From a virus, in the IMG/VR virus record IMGVR_UViG_3300032286_001304, positions 1 to 64,000 of that record: DNA of 64,000 nt, one strand, 5' to 3'. A model generated the notes under the pieces. The model worked only from the letters and a program-made list of their open reading frames with translations, did not search any database and was not told the DNA's origin. The position numbers were made by a program, and so were the translations under genes. This document shows positions 56,111-63,230 of this stretch, one piece after another. How positions within the stretch are numbered: position 1 is the first letter of the stretch; each line of letters starts with the position of its first letter.

Positions 56111-57082
56111 CTAATAGTTTTCTGGATAAAAATGCTTACAACCTTTATAAGATTTTTTTTCAACTAATTCTCCAATTTTTATACTAAAATCATTTTCAAA
56201 AGAAGTCTTTATAATATCGTTATTTTTATCTAAAAGAACATAATAATCTAATGGCTTTTGATGTGGACAAATCCAACCAGATTTAGATGGGCCACAGAGA
56301 AATTTAGTTTTTTCATTTAATTTTCCATAATTTGAATCAACATCTTTTTCCGAAAAACTATTTATTAATTGTTGAATATGACTTAGATAATATAAATAAC
56401 CATTCAGAGCTGATTCATCAACTGGCGTATATACTTGGTATGGATTCTCAGGAAACTTTAGAAAAATAAACTTAAAGTCCTTCATTTTTACATTTGGATA
56501 TAAAAGACTAAGAGCAAGTTGATACATTAATGCTTGACCTGTTTCTAAATCGCTTTTATCTAATTTTTTAGAAGACGATTTGTAATCAGCAGCATAAATC
56601 ACTAATGAGTTACTTTCTTTGACTAAATGGAATCTATCTATAAATCCACGAATACGACAATCTATTCCATCATCTTCTATTTCTAAATCAAATTCTTTTT
56701 CTATAAAAGTATGAATAGTATTTTCTGGCCCCCAAAAATCACATTTTAGTGCCGTAACTAAGAAACTATCTATCAGTTCTAAATTATCAGGATCGTCTAC
56801 TTTGTATTTTTTTGCAACTAAGCATACGAATTTCCATAATCCAGTTTCATTTCTAACTGTTTTGCTAATTAGGATTCTATCAACTTGTTTCTTTCTTCTT
56901 GGTTTATTTAGTAGTTCTAATACATCATGACATGTAGAACCGCGAAGACTTCCTGAGTTTCCTTTGTCTGGAATCTTTAATATATAATTACAATAATAAC
57001 TTTGGCTACAATGTTGGAATTTTTTTATTCTACTTGTAGAAAGAGCTATTTTATTTTTAAAGTCTTTTGTTCTTACGATCAT
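56111..57082 (-). CDS. RecB/Cas4-like PD-(D/E)xK exonuclease
   Basis: 323 aa. RecB-family order: SRIKKFQHCSQSYYC at the start, RGSTCHDVLELL, RGFIDRFH with the metal-binding Asp, then AADYKSSSKKLDKSDL (D-x-K) and QALMYQLALSLLYP. Cysteines at both ends (CSQSYYC; LCGPSKSGWICPHQ) could hold an iron-sulfur cluster as in Cas4/AddB, but this is not certain. It would resect DNA ends for RecA. Confidence 0.78.
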   Translation of the reverse strand: MIVRTKDFKNKIALSTSRIKKFQHCSQSYYCNYILKIPDKGNSGSLRGSTCHDVLELLNKPRRKKQVDRILISKTVRNETGLWKFVCLVAKKYKVDDPDNLELIDSFLVTALKCDFWGPENTIHTFIEKEFDLEIEDDGIDCRIRGFIDRFHLVKESNSLVIYAADYKSSSKKLDKSDLETGQALMYQLALSLLYPNVKMKDFKFIFLKFPENPYQVYTPVDESALNGYLYYLSHIQQLINSFSEKDVDSNYGKLNEKTKFLCGPSKSGWICPHQKPLDYYVLLDKNNDIIKTSFENDFSIKIGELVEKKSYKGCKHFYPENY

Positions 57083-57414
57083 TCTTTATTTATTAATTTT
57101 TTATCAGAAAGTTCTTTTTCATGCTCAATACACCATTTAAGTTTTTGTTCTGCACGTTCTAATGTTGGAAAAGACCAACCAAAATAACCAAAATCTTCAT
57201 TACTAGGACCGTATTCAGCAGCTTCAAACTTAATAACTTGTCCTGTCTTTTTGATCACCATTTCTCCTGCCTCTCTTTCACGTATCTTTATTACTTCGTA
57301 AGCTAGGCAACCCTTTCCTTTATCAAGTCGTTGCTTATAGATAGCCCAAAATCCTAGTCGTTTTAATTGTTCATAGTAAAATCCATTTTTTTGGAAGTCT
57401 TCTAATTTTTTCAT
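57079..57414 (-). CDS. Hypothetical protein, 111 aa
   Basis: Start at 57414 (MKKLEDFQKNGFYYE) is preferred over 57438 because the promoter -10 at 57441-57446 places the transcript start beyond the earlier ATG. Contains KGCLAYEVIKIREREAGEMV, GQVIKFEAAEYGPSNEDFGYFGWSFPT and ERAEQKLKWC, a pattern of small phage proteins of unknown function. ATGA overlap with the exonuclease gene. Confidence 0.6.
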   Translation of the reverse strand: MKKLEDFQKNGFYYEQLKRLGFWAIYKQRLDKGKGCLAYEVIKIREREAGEMVIKKTGQVIKFEAAEYGPSNEDFGYFGWSFPTLERAEQKLKWCIEHEKELSDKKLINKE

Positions 57415-57440
57415 AATTATTTTATTTGACTCATGCATTC

Positions 57441-57469
57441 TTCTTACACCAATTCCTAAGTTTAGTCAA
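57441..57469 (-). promoter_or_regulatory. Promoter for 57414 and exonuclease
   Basis: Minus strand TTGACT, 17 nt, TAAGAA. The -35 region TTGACTAAACTTAGGAATT is nearly identical to that at 36655. Its position fixes the start of the gene below it. Confidence 0.55.
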
Positions 57470-58338
57470 GGTTTGTTTTCAGGAAAATTTCTGGCCGATA
57501 AATTATTTAATCGTAAAAAATTATCTACCGCTTTAGCAGCCTCGATTTCCGTATCAAATGATCCCAAAAATTTTCGACGCTTTTCAAACCATATCATTGC
57601 ATCATATTTTTTTCGATGTTCTCGAACACCATAATATGGAGACTTTCTGATTTTTTTTGATCGAAATGATTTTAATTTATCTTCGTCCCAGATATCGCTA
57701 GGAAAATTTATTGGCTCTAATTTGTTTCTAATTAAATAAAAGTCATAAGCGCGGGCGGCAGCCTCTTCTGTTAAATATGTTTCGGTAAGTCTTTTTCCTA
57801 AATTGTATATTTCGCATCTCCATTTCGATCCATCTTTAACTACGCCCATAAATTTTGATGTTTTTTCTCTATTTCTAGACAGCCCTTTTCTTGTTTTGGA
57901 ATTAAATTGGCCGCGTTTTGGTCTTTTTAATATTTCTGGATTTATTTTTGCCGCTCTTTTATACCCATTCGCAGCATTGATTATATGATCCAAACTTTTG
58001 GGAACACCTTTTAATCTTTTACTAATTTTGTCTTTTGTTTCCTTCAGTAATGACCCACCATTACCACCCTCTAAAATATTATATCCATTTGGCAATCTAG
58101 AATTAAAAAACGAAATATAATATTTTTCGCTATTATCTAATTGATTTTGATCTGAACAATCGCAAATTTTTTGAATAGAAAAATTTTCTTTTCCATATTT
58201 TTTAATAGCCCTAGTTATAGCCATTGTATTTTTATTACTATCGGAGCAATGGCGATTCCATCTTTTATACAATGTTTCTATAGTTTGGCCTATGTAAATC
58301 TTTCCGTTTATATTATTAGTTATTTTATAAATAATCAT
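57466..58338 (-). CDS. GIY-YIG homing endonuclease with two AP2 domains
   Basis: 290 aa. GIY-YIG catalytic module at residues 1-90 (MIIYKITNNINGKIYIGQT, Tyr and Arg present), a NUMOD3-like segment (KDKISKRLKGVPKS), then two AP2 DNA-binding domains (SKFMGVVKDGSKWRCEI and SPYYGVREHRKKYDAMI). The start overlaps the stop of the SLOG gene as ATGA, so unlike the plus-strand endonucleases it is translationally coupled to a host gene. No shared leader element found before it. Confidence 0.88.
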   Translation of the reverse strand: MIIYKITNNINGKIYIGQTIETLYKRWNRHCSDSNKNTMAITRAIKKYGKENFSIQKICDCSDQNQLDNSEKYYISFFNSRLPNGYNILEGGNGGSLLKETKDKISKRLKGVPKSLDHIINAANGYKRAAKINPEILKRPKRGQFNSKTRKGLSRNREKTSKFMGVVKDGSKWRCEIYNLGKRLTETYLTEEAAARAYDFYLIRNKLEPINFPSDIWDEDKLKSFRSKKIRKSPYYGVREHRKKYDAMIWFEKRRKFLGSFDTEIEAAKAVDNFLRLNNLSARNFPENKP

Positions 58339-58850
58339 TTAATATTGACTTTGCAAAATTTTCTGAGTTTATTTATTTCGTTGTTTTTACCAAGATTAAA
58401 AATTTTTATATTATACTTTTTTGCGGTTTTAATTCCCATAGCGGTTCCTCCAGTTTCTTCGCCATTTGGTGTCCAACAAACAACCAAATCAGCTGGCGTT
58501 TTATTTTCTCTACCAAGAATAATCCCAACATTGCGAGCATGAAAAATCTTAGAGTTTAAGTTGAGCTTATCCCATGTGGGATGATATTGCGCGGCTAAAT
58601 CCCAGTTGAGTTGGCCCCATTCCACATGATATTCATATAAATCATTATAGCCCGCCCACGGCAAATATAACTCTATTTTTGCGTTTTTAACTTTATTCGC
58701 CCCTGAAAATGCGGCCTCATCCGCGCCTTTTGCCCCGCCCGTTCTGATTATCCAACCTTTACGTGCGAAAAATTCAGAGATTGCGGAAATGGTTTCAAGC
58801 ACATCTTTAGGTGTTTCGTGTGAACCGATAATCGAAACTATTTTAGTCAT
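58335..58850 (-). CDS. SLOG-domain protein (DprA/YspA-like)
   Basis: Start at 58850 (MTKIVSIIGSHETPKD). The 171 aa have the SLOG nucleotide-binding pattern: SIIGSHETP at the first strand, GWIIRTGGAKGADEAAFSGA, and a later TPNGEETGGTAMGIKTAKKY. SLOG proteins bind nucleotides or their derivatives, and some sense nucleotide second messengers in phage-defence systems; here the role is unknown. Followed directly by the GIY-YIG gene. Confidence 0.75.
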   Translation of the reverse strand: MTKIVSIIGSHETPKDVLETISAISEFFARKGWIIRTGGAKGADEAAFSGANKVKNAKIELYLPWAGYNDLYEYHVEWGQLNWDLAAQYHPTWDKLNLNSKIFHARNVGIILGRENKTPADLVVCWTPNGEETGGTAMGIKTAKKYNIKIFNLGKNNEINKLRKFCKVNIK

Positions 58851-59346
58851 TATCAAAATATTCGTAAATAATTTCTTTAACTAGATAATCTGTATCCTCA
58901 TGTAGTCTTGGCTTAATATTTTTATCATAATTTTCGTTAAACCAAACCCACTCTTTTTTTGATTTTGGGTATTTTCCGCTATATGCTTTAGATGCACCAA
59001 GCCAATCTGCGACCATTTCTCTTACATACTTTTCTGTCATTGGTAGCGGTTCTAAATCCTTATATCCACCGCGATTATGACCTGTAATTGGAATCCATGC
59101 TTCCCAATGATGTTTTTGTCTTTGATGATGTAGCCATGCGTATGTAAAACCTAATGGGTCGGATTTATCACCGAAAAACTGGCGACCATAATAGGGTGCT
59201 TCACATGGCAGAAACTTAACCCAATCGTGTATGATTAGTTGCCAGATTGGAACTTTTAATCTTAATCCAGCATTAAAAACGTAATATTTATGTTTAAGTG
59301 TTAAATTTAAGTATTTTATAGTTGGTATTATATTTTTAAGGTCCAT
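58843..59346 (-). CDS. DUF5662-like protein
   Basis: 167 aa with the DUF5662 pattern: HKYYVFNAGLRLKVPIWQLIIHDWVKF, PCEAPYYGRQFFGDKSD, then FTYAWLHHQRQKHHWEAW. The His/Asp-rich arrangement resembles a metal-dependent helical (HD-like) site. Common in large phages; function unknown. Overlaps both neighbours by 8-11 nt. Confidence 0.72.
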   Translation of the reverse strand: MDLKNIIPTIKYLNLTLKHKYYVFNAGLRLKVPIWQLIIHDWVKFLPCEAPYYGRQFFGDKSDPLGFTYAWLHHQRQKHHWEAWIPITGHNRGGYKDLEPLPMTEKYVREMVADWLGASKAYSGKYPKSKKEWVWFNENYDKNIKPRLHEDTDYLVKEIIYEYFDND

Positions 59347-59572
59347 AATTCAAATAATTTTCTTTATCAACTATAATAAGTTTCATTCCAGCAACTTCTT
59401 TTTTGCGCATAATATTATCATGTGCCGCTTGGGTTAAATTTGAAAGTTCTGTGTAAAATAAACTTTTTAATTTCCACCATTCATTTTCGCCAAGGTAAAC
59501 AATTTTAGGTGAAATTCTATATTTCACAACAAATTTATGAGAACCTTGAATAATTTCATCAAGGATATCCAT
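59336..59572 (-). CDS. Small hypothetical protein, 78 aa
   Basis: Begins MDILDEIIQGSHKFVVKYR. Strand-helix pattern (RISPKIVYLGENEWWKL; SLFYTELSNLTQAAHD). It is typical of small phage proteins with an IVYLGxxEWxxL motif, of unknown role. Overlaps the next upstream gene by 14 nt. Confidence 0.6.
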   Translation of the reverse strand: MDILDEIIQGSHKFVVKYRISPKIVYLGENEWWKLKSLFYTELSNLTQAAHDNIMRKKEVAGMKLIIVDKENYLNYGP

Positions 59573-59837
59573 TTACTTTAAAAGATGTTTTTTTGAAATT
59601 TGCGGTATCCTTTGAATCAGATATTTTATTTAATTTATAATCTCTAAATGCGCGACTTTTAGGACTCCAAAATGCATATTCAGAATTAAAGAATAAAGAG
59701 TCATCATCTTGAATGCATTTAGAAGCTGCGGTTAATTCAAGATAAATACTATGTTTTTCTTTGTATTGATCAGTGATTATATCTATACGCATTCTATCAG
59801 ATAGCTCTTCAGTATTGATTACGGTTCCGCCGATCAT
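59559..59837 (-). CDS. Hypothetical protein, 92 aa
   Basis: Start at 59837 (MIGGTVINTEELSDR), right after the ThyX stop; an ATG at 59849 would lie inside thyX. Beta-rich N-terminus and Phe/Lys-rich end. Unrecognised. Confidence 0.6.
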   Translation of the reverse strand: MIGGTVINTEELSDRMRIDIITDQYKEKHSIYLELTAASKCIQDDDSLFFNSEYAFWSPKSRAFRDYKLNKISDSKDTANFKKTSFKVNGYP

Positions 59838-59838
59838 A

Positions 59839-60483
59839 TTAAAACCCAAATGCCTCCATAGTAAATTTAAATGGCTCGCCGGGAATTTCTTTAACTAATC
59901 GAAGCATTTCCGTAACAACATCTCTAGTTTCTTTTTGGGTATCAGATTTTAATCGCAAATTACAAAGATGGATAAAAGCCTGAAAGCTACCTGTCCAAAT
60001 AAAAGTTGTTTCTAAACATAATGGTAAAATCGCTCGGGCCTGCTCTTTTGCTACGCCATTTTCGCATAATTTAGCATAAGTTTTTTGTGCTAAATCTACT
60101 ACCTTTTGCATTTCTGCTACAAGCTCCTTATTTAGTTCTTCTGGTAAATCGCCTCCGCTTCCCTGTTTACTATCTTTGGACTGATAACGAAGCTGAGTAG
60201 GAATGTCGTAACTATCAGAGAAATCTACATATCTTCCAGAGATAGAATTTTTTGCAACACCGACCTCATGCTTGAATATTTGACGTTCGCAAAAAATTGA
60301 GCATTTAATGCGAAATTGTAAGTGAGCATGGCGAAAGGGGGAGGTATGTCCATGATTAACGAGATATTTAAGAAGTTTTTCATCTTTTTTATCAAAAACC
60401 TCCTTATTTTTTCCGTAGCTGACACGGGCTACATTCGCAGCCATTAAATCGTCACCAAAATATCCTAATAATTCAATTTTCAT
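59839..60483 (-). CDS. thyX: Flavin-dependent thymidylate synthase ThyX
   Basis: 214 aa. FAD/dUMP-binding features: VARVSYGK, NHGHTSPFRHAHLQFRI and the signature region RQIFKHEVGVAKNSISGRYVD. The usual RHRxxSxNExSxR motif is altered: KHE for RHR and NS for NE. The fold match is otherwise clear. It converts dUMP (from dUTPase) to dTMP with folate and NADPH. Its promoter contains a perfect palindrome. Confidence 0.85.
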   Translation of the reverse strand: MKIELLGYFGDDLMAANVARVSYGKNKEVFDKKDEKLLKYLVNHGHTSPFRHAHLQFRIKCSIFCERQIFKHEVGVAKNSISGRYVDFSDSYDIPTQLRYQSKDSKQGSGGDLPEELNKELVAEMQKVVDLAQKTYAKLCENGVAKEQARAILPLCLETTFIWTGSFQAFIHLCNLRLKSDTQKETRDVVTEMLRLVKEIPGEPFKFTMEAFGF

Positions 60484-60546
60484 TAATTTTAAATTTATTT
60501 TTTAATATATTTAAAATCAGATATGACAACTACTTTCATATACAGT

Positions 60547-60575
60547 TATGTACCTGATTAATCAGGTAAAATCAA
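60547..60575 (-). promoter_or_regulatory. Promoter of thyX with central palindrome
   Basis: Minus strand TTGATT, 17 nt, TACATA. The spacer is filled by the palindrome at 60551-60568. Leader about 57 nt to the ATG at 60483. Confidence 0.5.
60551..60568. promoter_or_regulatory. Perfect 18-bp palindrome (operator candidate)
   Basis: TACCTGATTAATCAGGTA is self-complementary over all 18 bases and lies between the -35 and -10 hexamers upstream of thyX, the usual place for a repressor site. A symmetric hairpin in RNA is less likely because of the zero-length loop. Confidence 0.65.
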
Positions 60576-61633
60576 GGATAAAGTTCAAAAACATTGGGTC
60601 GAACTGGAGTTTGACCCGATTCAAGCTCGTAGTCATATTGTGCCATAATTTCCATGTGTTTTTTGAAAGGCATCCGCTGTGGATTCCATCCAATCAGATT
60701 TTGTGCCTTTTTGCTACTACCAACCAGTTTCAAAACTTCATTTGGGCGCTTGAGAGAATTGTCAATTTGAATATATTTTTTCCAGTCCAAATTAAAATAC
60801 CCAAATGAATAATCAAGAAATTGCTCCCCATGATAACAAACATCTGAACTTAAAACAACATCCTCTGGTTTGTCTAGTTGCAGTAGATTAAACATGCCTT
60901 CCACGCAAAAATCCGCATAAGTTTCATCTCGCCAATGGTCTATGTTACCGCAAATAATTTTATCCGTTTTGCCTAATGCAATTTTAGCCGCATAACTAGA
61001 GCACTTCCGGGCGAAAAACGATGGATGTCTATATATATTACTATGATTGAAAGTGAATGCTGTTACGCAAAACATACCATAAGTTTGCCGGAAATACTTA
61101 ACCCAATTATAGGCAAGATTTTTTGCAATCGAGTATGGGGAGCGAAATTCTAGGGGGGAATCCTCATTGAAGGGGCAGTTTCGGGGATCGCCGCCAAACA
61201 TTTCACTAGTAGACGCTTGAAAAAATTTAACCTTTGGACAAAATTCGTAGCAAGAATCTAAGAGATAAAACACCGATACACCCGTGGCGAAAAGAGTGTA
61301 AGTTTCGTTTTTGAAGGAATCTCCTACATGACTTTGGGCCGCAAGGGAATATAGTTCGTCAGGTTCGCCGTAATTTTTGACAATTTCCCTAATCCCATTA
61401 CGAACAGAAGAAGCGTCCGTAATATCCATGAATTGGAAGGATAGTTTTGATTGGGGGTATTTTGATAAATCTACAGAAAATAGGGAGGAAATTTCCTCTA
61501 TAATTTGCTTAGTGTTCCTGCGATATGTAAGAATCACATGATAATTTTTTGATAGCAGTAGGTGGGTGATGGTTTTTGAATCCATTCCGGTCCCCGTTAC
61601 CACTGCTAACTTAGATTTATTTTGAATATTCAT
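60572..61633 (-). CDS. GDP-mannose 4,6-dehydratase-like enzyme
   Basis: 353 aa extended short-chain dehydrogenase. NADP loop at the N-terminus (VVTGTGMDSKTITHLL, less regular than the usual GITGQDGSYL), then ELYSLAAQSHVGDSFKNE, STSEMFGG (catalytic Ser), RSPYSIAK (Tyr-x-x-x-Lys), FNHSNIYRHPSFFARK and the RDETYADF region: the GMD order. Family enzymes make GDP-4-keto-6-deoxymannose for rhamnose/fucose-type sugars. 3 nt from the GIY-YIG gene. The sugar specificity is inferred. Confidence 0.8.
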   Translation of the reverse strand: MNIQNKSKLAVVTGTGMDSKTITHLLLSKNYHVILTYRRNTKQIIEEISSLFSVDLSKYPQSKLSFQFMDITDASSVRNGIREIVKNYGEPDELYSLAAQSHVGDSFKNETYTLFATGVSVFYLLDSCYEFCPKVKFFQASTSEMFGGDPRNCPFNEDSPLEFRSPYSIAKNLAYNWVKYFRQTYGMFCVTAFTFNHSNIYRHPSFFARKCSSYAAKIALGKTDKIICGNIDHWRDETYADFCVEGMFNLLQLDKPEDVVLSSDVCYHGEQFLDYSFGYFNLDWKKYIQIDNSLKRPNEVLKLVGSSKKAQNLIGWNPQRMPFKKHMEIMAQYDYELESGQTPVRPNVFELYP

Positions 61634-61635
61634 GA

Positions 61636-62901
61636 TTAATTTTTAAATTCTTTCTTTTTTAATGTCCACCCATTATACTCTTTTATCTGGTCCCTTATCA
61701 AGAGAAAAAGTTTTTTCTTCGGAATTAGCCCAATCATAAATTTCCATAGCTCGCTGGGGCTTTCGGCAGAAATCTCTTCGTTAGTATTTATATTTAAAAG
61801 AGATATATAACTATATTGTTTTCTTGGATGACTTTTTAAAACGCTTATTAAATCAAATCTTTTATGATTTTTTAGTCGCCCATTAACGATTCTTCTAATT
61901 GATGGATCGCCCATCTCAAGTATAAATTGAGATAAATTTGTTATAGTTATTTCTATTTTATTTTTCTTGTCATATAAAACATATACTCCACATGGTTTTG
62001 TTTTATTCTTTAAACAAACAATATCCTCGTCCGTGATACTCGCGAGTCTCCACCCTTTTCGCTCTACAGCCTTACCCCGTATCAAAAAAGTTACATCTTC
62101 GCGCAATAATGGAGGATGAAGGCGAGCAAACTCCGTTGAACTTCCTCCATATTTGTAAATTTTGCCATCTGGTCCCTTTAGCTCCATATCTTTTAGCTCT
62201 TGGCGCTTAAACCATTTTGAAATATCCATACCTTCTTTGATATAATCACCACATGGAGTATTTGTCTTAAATCCATTAATCATTGCAGATAAATAATCTG
62301 GATTTAATTTTTTTTCTAAGGCGAATTCAGATATGTTTTTAAAATAAATAACTTCTTTTGTTTTATAATTAATTAATTTATATTCTTTGTTTGGATTTTT
62401 AATTAATTCTAACGGAGTTCCCTTTAGCGCGAAACCCTGAGATGAAATATTTTGTTTAGAAATAACAACTTTTAGACTTGGGTAAGACAACCCTCTTTCT
62501 TTGCAAAAATCTTTTAGATGGAAAATAATATATTCTTTTCCTTTGTAATCAACAAGATGATGCTCTTGGGATACTGACTCGGATAATTTTCTTTTTGAAA
62601 TCTCCGAAAACTCAGGAGAATCTCCACCAGTTGTAAAATTATAGCCATTGGGAACAAAAGTGTTATGTTTTGCTATATGAAATTTTTCTAATCTTTTCAG
62701 TTCTTCTTTTGATTGTACATTTGACTCAAGCAGTTCAACTTTAAAGTTTTTAGGACCGTATAAATTAACGGCATTTGACAGATATTGATTATGATGCTTT
62801 CTATACCAATTTCCATGATACCTTTCTCTTATATTTTTCTTTATACTCAAACCGATATAAGAATGTCCATTTATTTTGTTGGTAATTTTATAGATAATCA
62901 T
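61636..62901 (-). CDS. GIY-YIG homing endonuclease with NUMOD repeats
   Basis: Start at 62901 (MIIYKITNKINGHSYIGLS). The GIY-YIG module spans residues 1-100; NUMOD3-like SKRKLSESVSQEH follows, and several NUMOD/IENR-like repeats form the rest (VIYFKNISEFALEKKLNP; GGSSTEFARLHPPLLRED; ITITNLSQFILEMGDPS). About 421 aa. Placed between small zinc-ribbon-like and GMD-like genes, both intact, so it is an intergenic insertion. GTGTAAT, a part of the shared endonuclease leader, occurs upstream. Confidence 0.86.
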   Translation of the reverse strand: MIIYKITNKINGHSYIGLSIKKNIRERYHGNWYRKHHNQYLSNAVNLYGPKNFKVELLESNVQSKEELKRLEKFHIAKHNTFVPNGYNFTTGGDSPEFSEISKRKLSESVSQEHHLVDYKGKEYIIFHLKDFCKERGLSYPSLKVVISKQNISSQGFALKGTPLELIKNPNKEYKLINYKTKEVIYFKNISEFALEKKLNPDYLSAMINGFKTNTPCGDYIKEGMDISKWFKRQELKDMELKGPDGKIYKYGGSSTEFARLHPPLLREDVTFLIRGKAVERKGWRLASITDEDIVCLKNKTKPCGVYVLYDKKNKIEITITNLSQFILEMGDPSIRRIVNGRLKNHKRFDLISVLKSHPRKQYSYISLLNINTNEEISAESPSELWKFMIGLIPKKKLFLLIRDQIKEYNGWTLKKKEFKN

Positions 62902-62975
62902 TGTTCGCCCTTTATCAAAATTACACCTGAGACGAACACTTTTATACACAAAAAGAATCCATATATACACTTAAA

Positions 62976-63230
62976 TCAAGTTAATTCCTGTTTATCCACC
63001 CATTCTTTTAAGCACTTTAATCCACAGAAATCCCATGCGTTAGGGCGTTGTAATTCCGCAAACCAAGTTCCCCTCGGAGTTCTTGTTAAATGATACCAGC
63101 CACCTTTAAAACTGCCGCCAATTAAGGTTTCGGCATGATCGCAAGTTTCTTTACCGCAATTATCACAGTTTAAAGTTGTTATTTGAACGAAAGTTTCGAC
63201 TGTCTTTTTTAAGGTATTAACGTGTTTCAT
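62976..63230 (-). CDS. Small zinc-ribbon-like protein, 84 aa
   Basis: C-x-x-C pairs are present: LNCDNCGKETC with His, and FCGLKCLKEW, so one or two zinc sites are likely. The middle is WYHLTRTPRGTW. Start forms an ATGA overlap with the stop of the IMPDH/GMP-reductase-like gene. Unrecognised. Confidence 0.6.
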   Translation of the reverse strand: MKHVNTLKKTVETFVQITTLNCDNCGKETCDHAETLIGGSFKGGWYHLTRTPRGTWFAELQRPNAWDFCGLKCLKEWVDKQELT

